Source: Bugula neritina
Lineage: Eukaryota > Bryozoa > Gymnolaemata > Cheilostomatida > Bugulidae
Direction: 5' to 3'
Length of the DNA stretch: 64,000 bases
Assembly: GCA_964035545.1 (NCBI GenBank)
Contig: OZ037772.1
Location: 6,659,889-6,723,888 of the forward strand
Part shown: positions 1-13,400 of the stretch, one piece after another
How the letters are laid out: each line of letters starts with the position of its first letter
Position numbering within the stretch: the first letter of the stretch is position 1
Made by a program: the position numbers and the translations under genes
Notes under the pieces: model-generated
What the model was told of the DNA's origin: nothing
The model's database searches: none
Seen by the model: the letters and a program-made list of their open reading frames with translations, nothing else

Positions 1-3000
1 AACAGAAGTGTTCAGATGTTATAAGAGAGATAGAGACAGTTAGAGATGAGATGGTGAGTGGTTAGTTGTATAGTTTCTTTTTGTGATGCATTTTTAAAAC
101 ACCAAAATTTTTGAAAGTGTACGTATCCTCAAGTAATTAAACTTTAGAAAAACAATTAGGTCAACATTAACAATGTGCAATAAATTTAATATTGCTATCT
201 TGCGTATTTATATATATTCTCATTAGGTCTTTAAAATTCATAATGGCTATATACAGCTTCACACAAGTTTGGCTTACTAAACAAAATGATAATAAAGTAT
301 TTGTAATAGTATATTTTGCATCTTTTTAATATATAACAATTAATGTTGATATGTTCTTGAAAATTGATTAGCATGATACTATATTCTAAAATTAGACAGC
401 AACACTTATAAAATACAGGAATAAATGCTTCATACATATACTAGAATACAAAATTTATTTGTGACAACTAAAAAACTATTCATTGTTAGTCAATAAACTA
501 AATTGAAAGTTTTGTGGGTGAAAAGAAAAGTATCTTCAGTGAACCCAAACAAACTTTTCTCAATAAACTTTTAGTCAGAAACTAATCCAGAAATGTAAAA
601 ATTCAAATTGAACATTTCATCTCCAGGGATTTTGCATTTTTGCTAAATATTTTCAAATTAGACAGGAAGACCTGCATAAATATTAAAAGAATCATTTTTC
701 ACTGAAAATTAAAATTTTTTGCAATTAAAAAAATTTTCTTTGAACTGATCAAAGTTTGCCATATAAAGTCTGAGCTTGAAAACAAGCTGAAAATGTAATT
801 AAGTCAAAATGCGTTCATATATATAAACATATAAACCAATTAAATTGTTTTTTGAAATGCATATCTTGTTTACACAGCAGCAACATTTTAGATCCAAAGA
901 ATAACCAATGAGAGTCAAGAGCTGATTGACAGAGTTGCAAACCACAAGGCTAAGGTGACCAATCAGGTGGAAGATTTCTACAACAAGCTGATGCTGAAAA
1001 AAGATGGGTTGGAGAAGACACAAGCTGAGGTCCATCGTCTGCTGAAAGATGGTCATGTGACAGAGAAGATCAGACAGAAGAAGAAAGTAACAGAAGAGTT
1101 GGAGAGACATGATGCAGATGAACCGGATGATTTTGAACTTGTTGATTCACCAACTGTAATTAATACAGGTTTGTGACGTTTCTATTTGAAAACATTTTGG
1201 CTATAACAATCAGAGAACATTTGCCAGTTAGTTGGCTCTCTCAAAATGATGACTCACCAAATTTTATTATGGTACATTATAAACGACAAAGTAGTATGTA
1301 TTTTATATCACTACCTACATACAATTATATGCAGTTCGCAGCAAATTATATTCGCACACTATATATGCTGAAAGATCATAATTATTTCTCAAAAAAGCTG
1401 CTAGAGACTTACAACTGTTAATCGTTACATTCCATGTGTAGCCTCTACTGCATGACAATAACTTTTACTTTAAATCATGTTGATAACTCACTTTACAGCT
1501 TGTTTATTGTAGTTAAAAACTTATAGTATCAATAAATTATTTTTCTTCATTTGTATGACAATTAAGCACCATAGTCATATGCATTGTGTTAAATTAATAC
1601 TTTATAACAAACCATTACATGCATTACTAGGTTAAACTATATATGTGCACAGATATCACACATATATACATGCATACACACACATACATACTGTATATAC
1701 ACATATACATGGCATGCATATATACATGCATGCATACATACATGCATGCATATTATATGCATGCATATTATATGCACATATAACATGCATAAATTGCACA
1801 TATTATAGACATATATAATCTTTATAGTTTTTACAGGCATATATAAGCAAAAATGTACGAAACTTGTGGCAATTTTATCAGATAATCATCTCATTTTCTT
1901 AGTTATAGGTTTATGCTGACGGAAATAAAATTAGGAAACATTTGTGAAAAAATAAATTAATGCTTTCTAATGAAAATTGATTTCCAATAATTGTACTTAA
2001 TGACTAACTATATATTATATCTTACAGGTCAAAACGCAAGTAGACTACTGAATGTCAGTCTAGTAACAGTTCCTTCTTCACTGACATTCATATCTGAACA
2101 TCAGACAAGTAGGTGGTGTTACTCAGCCAATCACAGACAAGATGGTGACATACTCATAGGTACTGGTAATGGAATACAGTTACTGAGTAGAGATGGTAAT
2201 GAGCTGAGTGAATACAGTAGAAGTGTGAAGAGAGTATCAGGAGTGATTGAGACTCCTCAGAATGTCTTCATTCTACACAGAGAAGGTGACGTATCTAAGG
2301 TAGATATGTGTCTAGCTGGTGACATCACAAAGAGACAACAACTGTTTCAGTTTGATAGAAAAGGTTTTGGTGCAGCAGTAATGGTAGTCTCTGACAGACA
2401 TGTTGTGGTGAATCATCCAGATACTAAACAGCTGATCATCTATGACTTCATCACTAAACAGACAGAAACTATTCGTCCTGATGTGTATCTAGTTGGTCTA
2501 CACTTTCTACCAGATGGTCATCTGCTAGGAGTTGGTGGAGGTAAACTGATAAAGTACAAAGTAGAGAATGGAAAGCTGACTACAGTCTGGACATGTGATG
2601 GTGTAACAGATGGATGCAGTGTCTGTGCAGATTCTAATGGTCTCATCTATGTTTCTGGATCGAACTTGAAGTTGCTTTACATCATTTCTCCATCAGGTGA
2701 GGTTGCTTAGGCATGTGTATACTTCGAGTAGAAAACTCCAAATATAATTTTATAGTTTGTCAAAAGTGTTAGAAATGTCGAAAAATATTAGCAAAACATA
2801 TATTGAAAGTTTTAGAAATACTGTTTTCTGCTGCATCAAATTAATGTCTCCATAATATAGTCACATTGCTAAAATCTATGTTTGTGCATCTCCACATTTT
2901 TTTACATAATTCACAAACCTCGTCTATAAATTATGAAGTAAATTGCTTGCACGTTGATATTTCTTATAAACCTCCCAGTTGACTTTGTTCCCAATCCAGT

Positions 3001-3157
3001 GTATATTTGCATATATTAAACAGGTGTTATTCTCAAGACACTGACTCATGATAAGTTACCAACTTGTTTTGCTGGAATACCGAGTATCAGAGATGAAATA
3101 CTGGCTGTACCTGGTTGGGGAGACAAGAAGTTGTATCTTTTTAAAATAGAAACCTAA
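1..3157 (+). CDS. TRIM-like gene T1, 3' part (coiled coil + beta-propeller)
   Basis: The coding exons I infer are 1-53 (end of coiled coil A, phase 0), 892-1168 (coiled coil B), 2028-2696 (propeller) and 3024-3157 (last exon, stop TAA 3155-3157). All junctions are GT-AG and match those of the four downstream paralogues in position and phase (0, 1, 1). The RING and B-box exons would lie before the window. Coiled coil B is rich in Lys, Glu, Leu and Gln. The 669-nt exon encodes about 223 residues of repeating beta-blade sequence (motifs [41 protein letters not shown]), resembling the NHL/YncE-type propellers that bind ligands in TRIM-NHL proteins. The last exon ends [10 protein letters not shown] and closes the propeller. 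No frame break is visible. A role as a ubiquitin-ligase-type protein is inferred from the family. Confidence 0.85.
1640..1850. repeat. TGCA/CATA simple repeat in T1 intron 5
   Basis: Alternating purine-pyrimidine sequence (ATGCATGC, CATATACA blocks) fills this part of intron 5. Diverged versions occupy the same intron position in T2 (22298-22500) and T5 (61905-62100), and a remnant is in T4 (about 54500-54590). The repeat therefore predates the gene duplications. Short reading frames across it are repeat artefacts. Confidence 0.75.
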
Positions 3158-4560
3158 GCAATGCGCAAAGCCGATGCTGAACCTAATTGTTATTATATGT
3201 TCTACGTTTTACGTTTTCATTCTATTGTTCAACATTTCGATTTAACGGGATAATATTTTGTTCCTATATAACTATAATATATTCTAAATGAATTGATTTT
3301 TCGCAAGTCTGACGACACTTTTTTAAACAACCCATATAATGGATGTGATGTCATAAACTCTTCAGCAGCCACAGAAACCATTTTACGTATGATTCTTACC
3401 CATAGTACAAATCCTGATAAACCCATATTCAATATTATATCTAAGTAATTGTGTTTTTGTTGAGATTGCTTTTCATAGTTAGTTGAGCTTAATCAGTGTC
3501 GGTTACCAGAATAATTATTACTCTATAAATATATAATTTTTGCATATATATTTTGTTATATAACTATATTATATTAAACTAGTATTGAGAAGTTGCTAAT
3601 TGTTTAGCATAACATCCAAGCATGTACACATATTATATTATAATTAAAATAAAAACAGCATGTTTTTATGCTAGCTATATAACAGTCTATTTGTTATATT
3701 ATTTACTTTTCAACTGAAGTTGAAGCTTTTTCACAAAAAGCTGTTTTAACACTTAATGAAATTCAATAAGAAATAAAACACACAGGTTTTAAGCTAATTA
3801 TGTGGCCATTAATTGTTTTCACTGAGCTAGCTAAAGTTATAGTATGTGTGTTTGCAAATATAGTTCTTGTCTTAACTTATATAATGTTTGCAACTGTTTA
3901 TTGCCGCATCCAAATGTTTTTCATTCAAATTTATAAAAGAAATTTAAAAAATAATGTAGCTTTTCTACACACACTGTTTAAACATCCAATACTAACCGTT
4001 TTACAATCTATAATACTATATGCGATTGCATACAACCAAATTCTCAAATAAGGAATACGTAATCATCAGCAAGACTCGCATAGAAATTTTTTAAGTAATA
4101 ATCAAGCAGAAAAAAGTGGTCAGTTACTATAATATGGAGTGAAAAATTGTGATGCTATTTATAACATATCGCACAAAAATTAATAATTGTCATTATGTTA
4201 TATACAATTACCTTTATAACTTCCTAAATCTCAATAAATGTATAATTATAACATGAGAGCATAACTGCTATAATTTTGAAGGTTATATATAACTAACAAC
4301 ATTCAAACTAGTTGACCTACGTATATTCAATAGTGCTATAGGATTTTATTAATACAATATCTATAGAAAGTTACTTATATGGCACATAAAATCACTAAAT
4401 TGTGAGATTTTATTGTTAGTTATAATAAGTATTTTTTCACACAGTCTGTACTAGGTTAAATATATAATAAGTTTTTATTTAAAAAGATGCAGCGTACAGT
4501 GTGTGTACATGATAGTGTTAAACTATATTCCTAAAGTAATTATTATTAAGCAAATTATAG
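3158..4560 (+). other. 3' flank of T1, paralogous to the T2 and T4 flanks
   Basis: No gene is supported here. The sequence aligns by eye with 23823-24757 (behind T2) and 55881-56790 (behind T4), including the stretch ATGTGGCCATTAATTGTT and the wording after each stop codon. The 83-codon frame at 3800-4051 is closed by stops in both other copies, so it is not a conserved gene. AATAAA-like signals are too common in this AT-rich DNA to choose a poly(A) site. Confidence 0.6.
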
Positions 4561-4566
4561 CATATA

Positions 4567-5396
4567 TATGTTTTTTTAGTAACAATTATTTTTTGTAATT
4601 ATTGCTCTTCACTTTTAACCCTTTCATGCATGAATTATTTTTTAACAGCAAATTTCTGATTATCTTTGCTGAATATAATTGATTTCATGTCTCTAAACAT
4701 AAATTTACAACTTTTTTCAATTTTCACCCAGTAGATGCGAAAAAAAGATAAGTATCCACATAGGTGGACGCCATGCATTTACTATAGAAATAGTAAAGTT
4801 ATCAACACGATATAAAACTTCCGCACTTGTATATATTATTATACTGCTATATATACTTTCATATAGCAATGGTTATGTAAACCTTGCCAAATAATTATAA
4901 TAACCTAAATTTTCAATGCTGCATAGAGTTTATACAACATTATAATAACATTTATGATAAGTTGTTTATAGAACGTTTTAGATAAAAAAGCTAAATAATG
5001 TCTACATTTCAACATCTAGATAACGTTTGTTTTGCAACAATATAAAAACAGTGCTGAAGCAATCTTATGGCAGCATTTGTATGACTTGTTTATGAAACGT
5101 TGGTTAAATGGTTTGCAGAAAACATTTTTGCCTAAACGTTGTGCGAGACAAAGAGATACATTTAAATTTAAACATTTAAGCATTGTTGGATCACAACCTT
5201 TCACCAATATTGTATGGAAAACATCTGCACAACGCTATGCAGCGCAACGTTTATAAAACGTAGGTGAAACAATTTGTGATAAACGTTTGTTTTAAACAAT
5301 ATATATAGTACAAAAAAAGTGTCGATATTTAAACATTCAATAAACGTTTTGCCCAACGTTTATACAAAGTCATATCAATAAAAATTGTTAGTGGGG
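4567..5396. mobile_element. Non-coding TIR element (about 830 bp) with TA target duplication
   Basis: The paralogous segment reads GCATATAACAATAGGG at 8785-8800 with no interruption; here about 830 bp sit between GCATA-TA and TA-ACAATAGGG (5397-5398). The ends are imperfect inverted repeats (TAGTAACAATTATTTTTT near 4577 against the complement of CAATAAAAATTGTTAGTG near 5376). The interior carries many AACGTT-containing motifs, several in opposing orientation (about 4970-5365). No transposase frame is present. A TA duplication would suit a Tc1/mariner-type non-autonomous element. The family is not identified. Confidence 0.6.
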
Positions 5397-6008
5397 TAAC
5401 AATAGGGTTAAAACATGGTGCTCTATTATTATCACCACTACTTATTAGATATATAAAATATTATTTTTGATCACAAGAGACCATGCAGAAAAAGCTGCTT
5501 TGATATATTCGTGGTTAATATTGATTATTAGACAATTATACATAAATCAATAAGTATATATACTGGCTGAGAGCAGCTAGTATAGCATCTGAGTCGTGCT
5601 AATTATACCAATCCAACCTTTACAATTAGCATTATGGATGTTATTGAGAAACAATTATACAGAGAACAGAAACTCTAACGTGTGGAAAAATGAACCTGGC
5701 TTTAACTATAAAAAACCTTTTCCTTTTCTGTCAATTGACATAATATTGTATTGTATTTTATACAATATAAGTTGAGATGCATGTTGTAATTAAGTAAATA
5801 CATATAATGCCTCAATAGCTGGTACATGCAGGTTCAACTTTAAACAACCCACTAACTTAGCAGAGTAGAGCCCATACATACAGGCATGAACTATATAAAA
5901 TTATTAAATTATAAAAGTCACAGCGAGTGAGCATTTAAAAAACTTTGTTGGGGTAACACTTGTTTGAAATCACAGCTTAAATAATTATGATTAAAAAACA
6001 TTATGCTA

Positions 6009-7322
6009 GTAGGGGTAAGGGGGGGGGGCACAACAGTCATAGGGGTACAAAAAGTTGGCCAAATTGTGAGAGAACTTATTGACTTAGAGTTGTGATTGTT
6101 TTTCATGAAAAGGTATAGACATAAATATTAAGCCATTGTAGTTTCAACACCTGCAAAACATACATGTTAAAAAGGCGAGTGAAAAACTGTTTTTACCTAC
6201 TTTTTGTGAAATTTTTAAGATGTCGTTAAAGCTTTATAACTTTTTTACAATCAAAGGCAACAAGCCTAGATTTTACTGATATTCTTGCCATTGCTTGTCT
6301 CTACATTGCTTAACTAGTAAAACAGCAAACTCTAAAATAAATTTTCTTCGAGGCACATTTATGTTCAATTTGGCCATCTGTAGCACAATGGGCCAAGCTG
6401 ACCGGGGCACAATGGGCCACCTGATTATTGTACCCTGATCACTGTTAGTAGGTTAAAATGTTACTAAAATCTATAGATATAGCCATTTCTGACATTTTTG
6501 TAAAATAACAAAGACATCATGGTAAGACTACAAAACTACAAGGTGAAGCTCCCCTAACATATACATCTGGTGAGGTTAAAGCTATGCTATTTTATACATA
6601 ATACAAAACACTCTGCTGTTGCTACTAGTAGATAGTCATGATGCTCATTATACATTATATCATTGAGGGAATATACATGTATTTGACTAAAATAAATTGT
6701 GATTTGCTCATTCACTCCCCCCCCCCTCTCCCTTCCGTACCCCAGCCACAAACTGAAGCCATGCACCTTAGCTGCAGTTCATAGAAAAAAGTCCACTCAA
6801 AATTTTGTAGCACATGTTACTAAAGTTTTTTTTCTGATAAAAGTTTGTCTGAAGTGTAAATAAAAAACATTTTTAGTTCTAAATAGTAATGATAATGGCA
6901 TCGTAGAATCGAGTGATGTGCGTTTGATTCTGCCTTCCTCTGCTATCCGTGGTGGCACAAACTGTACAGCTAAAACATGAATTTTGCTTTAGATCTGAAA
7001 GAATATGTTTATTTATTTGTAATATTAGATGAATAAAGGTCAGATGCAACAAAATCTGCAAAGTTTCAATATATTTGTTGTGTCCCACCCAGTGGCCCAT
7101 TGTACCCCGGTACCGAGGCACAATGGGCCGATTTTTTCGTCATGAAAATTTTCATTATTCTGAAAGTTGTGAGAGAGATAGAAACAACAAACTGATACCT
7201 GTAATAGACAACAGATGCAGCATTAAGACTAGAGATTATTGAACTAGTAACTTGAAAAACAAACGAATGAGAGCAAAAAATGCAAAATTCGGCCCGCTGT
7301 GCCCCCCCCCCGTTACCCCTAC
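6009..7322. mobile_element. TIR element with G-run termini, TA duplication
   Basis: The left end GTAGGGGTAA followed by ten G and CACA is mirrored at the right end (TGTG, ten C, GTTACCCCTAC), giving terminal inverted repeats of about 25 bp. TA flanks both ends (6007-6008 and 7323-7324). The paralogous segment at 9391-9440 has no such insert between ATTATGC and the GTCTCCA-type sequence. No transposase frame of useful length is inside. It also contains a smaller inverted-repeat pair (6404-7108). Confidence 0.7.
6404..7108. mobile_element. Candidate nested TIR element (GGGGCACAATGGGCCAC ends)
   Basis: GGGGCACAATGGGCCACCTG at 6404-6423 is the near-complement of CAGTGGCCCATTGTACCCC at 7090-7108, about 700 bp apart. 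Further copies of CACAATGGGCC lie just outside at about 6383 and 7120. Either a second element inserted into the first, or these are internal repeats of the larger element. No coding frame inside and no clear target duplication. Confidence 0.45.
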
Positions 7323-7779
7323 TAATGATAGTCTCCACGCTCATTGTAATGCTCACAATAGTCTATATACATGTATATTTGCTATGAGAAAAAGAGTTCA
7401 ATGCAGTTCCTTTCAGAAAAAAAACAATGCTAAATTGCGAGCAAGGAATTCCCCATTTAGACTAACAGCTTTTCCAAATCAATTTTATTGCCGTTGATGA
7501 TTTTCCAATAAGAACATAACAATATTGCAAGAGCAAAGGCTGCAATGCTATTACAAAAAAACTGCTTGATTTCCGCTTGAGTGCTACTAATGAATGCCTG
7601 CTCAATATATCAATATTATGTTTCACAGCATGAGATTCTAAGCCAGCGTTAATATGATCAAAGCTAGGCTTGATCAAAATATAGATTTTAGCACATTGTG
7701 GAGTTAAGTATTCAATAGAGTCAAAGGCTACGCAAATATTAAGAAACAAAAGAGTCTACTGAAAGATAAAGGGTATATG

Positions 7780-7934
7780 TTAATAAAACGAAACTGATTG
7801 CCATTTTATATGTAAGTTACTCCTTCAATTGCTTTCTGCTCCAGTATAGCTACATACCATCTACTGTGTCACTCCACTGCTTATACTACTCTAGTATAAC
7901 TACACACCAATTACTGTACTATTGAGTGAGAGAG
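7780..7934 (+). promoter_or_regulatory. Upstream module m1 (5'-UTR exon-like, orphan)
   Basis: This is a copy of the recurrent module with landmarks TTACTCCTTCAA, CTCCAGTATAGCTACATACC, CTACTGT, TCACTCCACTGCTT and CTAGTATAACTA, ending in GAG/GTGAGT, a good splice donor at 7935. In front of T2 the same module (9870-10033) lies 466 bp before the ATG, so it probably is a non-coding first exon or its promoter. No RING exon follows m1 within 2 kb, so it is orphaned or an alternative distal start for T2. Confidence 0.5.
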
Positions 7935-8100
7935 GTGAGTTAAAAACCTTAACATGTTTTCTTTTCCATATTCTACTTTAGTTCTTATGAAATTGAGCTA
8001 AAGATAGGCTCTGGTGACTATAGCTATTTATACTTTTTTTCCTATAACCTGCCTATTGTAATTTTGTTTTCTAATTTATTGCTTGGATATTGTATATAAC

Positions 8101-10140
8101 TAACAGGTTTCAAACTGGTTGACCTACATTCAATAGAGCTGGAAGTTTGTTACTCCAATATATAGAAAATTCTCATAAGACATAAAATGACTAAATTGTG
8201 AGACTTTATTGTTTATATGTTTACACTTTGAATACTAACTCTTTTATAATTTACAATCTATGCTATTGCGTACAACAAGATTTGTTATTAATGGATATTC
8301 AATAATCAGCAAGACTGGCATGGAAGTTTTTTTAAAACAGTAACCAAGCGGTAAAAAGTGGCAGGTTACTAAAACATGGCATGATAAAGCGAGATACTAT
8401 TTATGAAATATTACACAAAAGACATTCAGTATTTACTAATATTATGCAATGTACAAGAGTTTATGACCTCCTATCTGAATAACTGTACAATTATAACATG
8501 AGAGCATAACTGCTATAATTTTGGAGTTTATATATATTTAACAACATTCCAACTGGTTGACCTACAATCAATGGTGCTCTAGATTATATTTTACTACAAA
8601 GTTCCTATAAAACATATAATCATTTTTAAATTTTGAGATGTTATAATTATTGATTATAAGTTTTTTTCCATACAATCCCGACCAAGGTAAAATATTTTTT
8701 ATGGAAACTAATGCGGTATGTACATGTATGTGTGCATGATGGTGTAAAAGCATTCCTAAAGTAATTATTATTAAGCAGTTGATAGCATATAACAATAGGG
8801 TTAAAACATGATGTTCTATATTTATCACCACATGCTTATTAGATTTGCAATATTATTTTTGATCACAGCTAGGAGACGAGAACCATATAAAGTTGTTTTG
8901 ATATAAGAGGTTAATAATGATCAAAAGAAAATTATACATGAATCAATAAGTATATATACAGATTGAGAGCAGTTAGTATAGCATCTGAGTCCTGCCAATT
9001 ATACCAACAAACCTTTCTTATTATCATAATGAATGCTATTGAGAAACGATTATAGACAAATAGCATATACTCTAATGAAAAGAAATGAAACTGCCATTAA
9101 CTGAACCTTTTCCTTTTCTGTCAATATTGACATATTGTATTGTATTTGATATAATATTAGTTGACATGCGTGTTGTAATAAAGTAACTTGATAAAGTCTC
9201 AATAGCTAGGACAGGTTCAACCTTAAACAACCCACTAACTCAGCAGAGTATAGTCCTTACATGCAGACACATACTATATATAAAATTATTAAATTTTAAA
9301 AGCCACACCTAGTGGGCAATTTATTAACTTAGTTGGAGTAACAATTGTAGGTATACAGACTATAGTTTTAGGCCACAGTTAGAATAATTAGGATTACAAA
9401 AATTATGCAACAGTATCTACCAACAAAGGTCTCCAGGCTCATTATAACACTCACAATAGACTATATTAATGTATTTGCTATGGCAAGAAAAATTCAATAC
9501 GGTTCCTTTCAGAAAAAAACAATGCTAAATGGCAAGCAGACTAAGTAACAGCTTTTCCAAATCAGTTTTATTGTAGTAGATGATTTTCCAATAAGAACTT
9601 ACCAAGATTGTAAGAGCAAAGGCTACAATGCTATTACAAAAATGAAACTGCTTGATTTCTCCTTGACTACTTTCAATGAATGCCTGCTCAATAAATCAAT
9701 ATTATGTTTTATAGTATGAGATTCAAAGCCAGCTTTATTGTGAACAAATCTAGATTTGCTCAAAATATAGATTTTGGCATATTGTGGGGTGAAGCATTCA
9801 ATAGAGTCAGAGGCTAGGTAAATATTGTGAAACAAAGGAGCCTGCTAAAAGACAAAAGCTTAGTTTGATAAAATGAAACTGACTGCCATTTTATACAATG
9901 TACAATATATGCGAGTTACTCCTTCAGCTGTTTTCTGCTCCAGTATAGCTACATACCATCTACTGTATCACTCCACTGCTTCGTACTCTAGTATAACTAT
10001 ACGCACCAATTACTGTACCATTGAGTGAGAGAGGTGAGTTAAAAACCTTAACATGTTTTCTTTTCTATATTCTACTTTAGTTCTTGTGAAATTGAGCTAA
10101 AGATAGGCTCTGGTGACTATATCTATTTATACCCTTTCTT
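8101..10140. repeat. Upstream segment, second copy, directly before T2
   Basis: Diverged repeat of 3990-7990 without its two insertions. The left part is also matched by the sequence before T5 (about 56700-57390), which breaks off at AAGTATATAT. No open frame in it is shared between copies, so I see no gene; its content looks regulatory or simply flanking DNA carried along in tandem duplication. Confidence 0.65.
9870..10033 (+). promoter_or_regulatory. Upstream module m2, likely first exon/promoter of T2
   Basis: The module ends GAG/GTGAGT with the donor at 10034. A pyrimidine-rich acceptor, TTCTACTTGATATTAG, ends at about 10494, six bases before the T2 start codon, giving a 5'-UTR intron of about 460 bp. 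The module begins near AAAATGAAACTGACTGCC, a possible short upstream frame whose continuation is not conserved between copies, so I treat it as non-coding. Confidence 0.5.
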
Positions 10141-10499
10141 ATAAGCTGCCTATTGTAAATTTGTTGTCTAATTTTTGAGTAATACTTAGAAGATTACATT
10201 TAAAATTTCTGCACCGACTATAAAAGATAATATGTTTTTTGCTTTTTTATCTCCAATTCATTAAATTTAAAGCTAAGCATCAGAGATAGGTTCTGGTAAT
10301 TAGTTATTCCTAATTTTTCTTACAAGTTTATTGATGTTATATTTCTGATTTAGCCTTATAAAATTATATATACAATTCTCACACCAACTGCATACAAAAG
10401 ATACTATTATATATTTTTGCAGTCCATAATAGCTTGTTTCATTTCTCCCTTTAATATACTAAGCCCTAAAGCTACTTTTCTACTTGATATTAGATAATA

Positions 10500-13400
10500 A
10501 TGGCTGCCCAGCAACTACCAGAATGGTATGAGTGTGGTTATTGTGTCTCTAAGAGGGATGACATGAGAGATCCAAGAGAGCTGCCTTGTCAGCATGTATT
10601 CTGTTTGAGTTGTATTCAAGGACATTACAGTAAACATAAAACTGTGACCTGCCCTATTAAAACTTGTGGGTAAGTACTATGTACATGTATATACTGATCA
10701 TTTCTCTAAATTATTTATGTCATAGTAATACTGTTGACAAAAGAGTTTTTAGTTGTCTTTGTATACAACTTGTTAAACTTGAGCTACTTTACAAAAGGCT
10801 AAAATCTACTATCAAAAACAGATAAGATTTATTTCTTTAGTGACATAGCACATTTAATTTGTTTATACCGGTCAGATAAATTTTATTTACCGGATTTTCT
10901 TTTCAACTTTCCACATTAATCAATTTTAGAGAAGTGTATGACTCACTAGAGTTTGAGGGTTTACCAAAGGTTACCGTAGCAACTGCTGACTCTAGCACTT
11001 TGTACTGTACAGCTCGTGAATGTCAAGGTCAAATAGCTACATGTTACTGTGTGACATGCAAAGACAAGTTCTGTTCTCAACATCAGCAGGTAAAATAAAA
11101 TTTTCCCTGTACCCCATTTTATATTAGTCAGCTTAATTCATTTAGTACACATGCACTAGAAAATTATGAGCTAGACATTAAATTTTGCTCAGAATTCATC
11201 GAAACTTACTGTACATGGTATATTTATGTGCTGATTTTCATTATGCATAACAGAGAAGGCTGGGATTTTTTTTTTTAATTTCAAATGAAATGTTTAGCTT
11301 GTGCAGCATATGATGCTTTAAGAGGTTTGAAGCAGAATGCATATTTGACAGAATTTGTTCAATTATTGAACCTGAACTAAGTTATAGTAAGTCATTGACT
11401 GCACATGACAATTACGCAGCGCAAATTATAAAACACACCTAATGTGTCAAGTGATCATATAAGTATAGCACAGGCGTTTAAAAAAGAAGTTTGGTTTCTA
11501 ACATCAATACCAACATTACTTCAGAAAATATCATCTGATCATTCTAGGACCACAAAACACTTCACAATGACGTTCACAAAGTGGTGGATATTGATGTCTA
11601 CAAGAAATCACCTGCTAGTTATAATAAGCCAACATGTGAACAACATCAAGAGGTCCTAGTAAGAGCTTGCAGGAAATGTGATAAACTGATTTGCTTTGAG
11701 TGCGAGATTGACGGAGAAGACTGCACAGGTAATATTTGGCAAATCACTGTTGAAAAATTATTTCTAAAAAACACTTCTTACTAAGGTGTATCACTACATT
11801 CACATAACTTCGAATGGATCAGTACGAGTGCTGATATGTATTTGTGATTGCAGTTTGTATTAACTTATGGCTGTGGCGTCATTAGGTGCAACTGTTTTCA
11901 AAATTGCACAAAAAACTAATTTGCTAAGTGTGAAGCTTGAAATTGTAGTGATGCTGTAAACCACTAAGTTTTCCTTTATTTTCTAATGATATAATTACAA
12001 TTTTTCACATAATCTTGTAGACACAAAATGATCAACAATTTAGTCTTCGAAGTAAAAATGGTTTGGCTTATCTTTTAGGATTGGTTAGTAGTTTTATGTA
12101 TCCATGATAGAACTATTCAAATTTTTGAACAATTATTTTATTTATTCATTGATTATTACTCTTAATCACTTGAACAAGGCTCATACACTGTTGTTTTATA
12201 ATTAAATAGTATTTTCCGGTTTCAACATCTGACTGAACAAAAACTAACTCAACACTTGAGAGTCAATTGTTGTTAACTGGTTATAGTGTAATGGATTTCA
12301 GTGGTGCAATTTATGTTAGTATTATATCGAAAGGGTCGACTCTATACTGTATGCTATAGTGGAGTTCGACTACATCGACCTCCTGCGACTTGTAGCTATA
12401 GCCAACAGTAGCACCACTAGTAACGACCAATCAGGACTGACATTCTAATTGATAGCAGGTGGGGCTAGCTACTCGTAGTGGAAGCGCGCTGAGTAGCTAG
12501 CCAGGCAGAGCAGCTTGGGACTTCATTTAGAGTAGTTATGTAACCGTTTCTATTCATGTTTAGCAGCAATTAGAACTTCTTGTATCGTGAAAATAATAAA
12601 CTTATCATAGCGTAAACAACCTGGTGTAGTGGCTTTGTTTAAGTTGACCCACACATAATATAGTGAATTGTGAAATTCACTACAGTGGGATCCCACCTAA
12701 TACAAATGCTCCTAGCCAGGGAGTAAGATGGCCGACGAGGACGACGCGCCCAGACAGGGACCGGCAGCAATAGAGGAGGATGACATAGGCGGCCCAGCGC
12801 TGCCTATGGACAGGTACCACTTGCGGCCTCCCATCTTCTCAGGGGAAGAAGATGTGGAGCAATTCATCACTGAGTTTAGTGATGTGGCGGACATCTGCGG
12901 ATGGCCGAATAGGGTTACTCTGATCCAGCTGCGGTTATGTCTGACAGGGCCGGCTAAACCATATGGGATAAGCCAGAATGTCGGTGACATATTTGAAGCA
13001 TTACGAGCTCGGTTTGGATTAATCGCTCGAGATGCTCGCGCGCAACTGCAGGGGCTTAGGAGAAATCCTGAGACCAACCTGCGAGAGCATGCTATCGCAG
13101 TCGAACGACTTGCCTGCTGATAGTCGACAGAGCCTAGCACTGGATGCATTCCTCCAGTCTATTAACAACCTCGGTCTAAAACAGCATCTGCTGGTGGCCG
13201 AAGTTAAGACTATGGAGAGAGCTCTAAGGCTTGGGAATGCCTATTTCCAAGCCGACAGTGCGAGTCAACCTGGTGCGACGATACAGCAGGTCGGAGCAGA
13301 CGACGACGTGTCGACGTCGCCGGCGAAAACAGCTGTACATGTCGCCTCGGCAGCAGCAGACGAATCGACTAGCTTGACCACAAGCTTGATTCCAGAACTG

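Larger units (their letters stand above)
3990..7990. repeat. Upstream segment, first copy (of two before T2)
   Basis: This stretch is a diverged copy of 8101-10140. Shared landmarks are the run around ATAACATGAGAGCATAACTG (4250 and 8496), CAATAGGGTTAAAACATG (5399 and 8791), AGTATAGCATCTGAGTC (5580 and 8975) and the promoter-like module near 7780-7934. The first copy is longer because it contains two insertions, 4567-5396 and 6009-7322, that the second lacks. A RING gene would be expected after it but is missing: the text runs from the module's intron into the next segment near 8090. That is either a deleted gene or a partial duplication. Confidence 0.65.

Noticed and set aside
799-1110. Antisense frames over coiled coil B exons (also near 20843, 52732, 60433)
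   Set aside because: Mirror images of a strongly conserved sense exon.
3800-4051. 83-codon hydrophobic frame behind T1
   Set aside because: Paralogous DNA at 24431 and 56475 has early stops in the same frame, so it is not conserved as protein.
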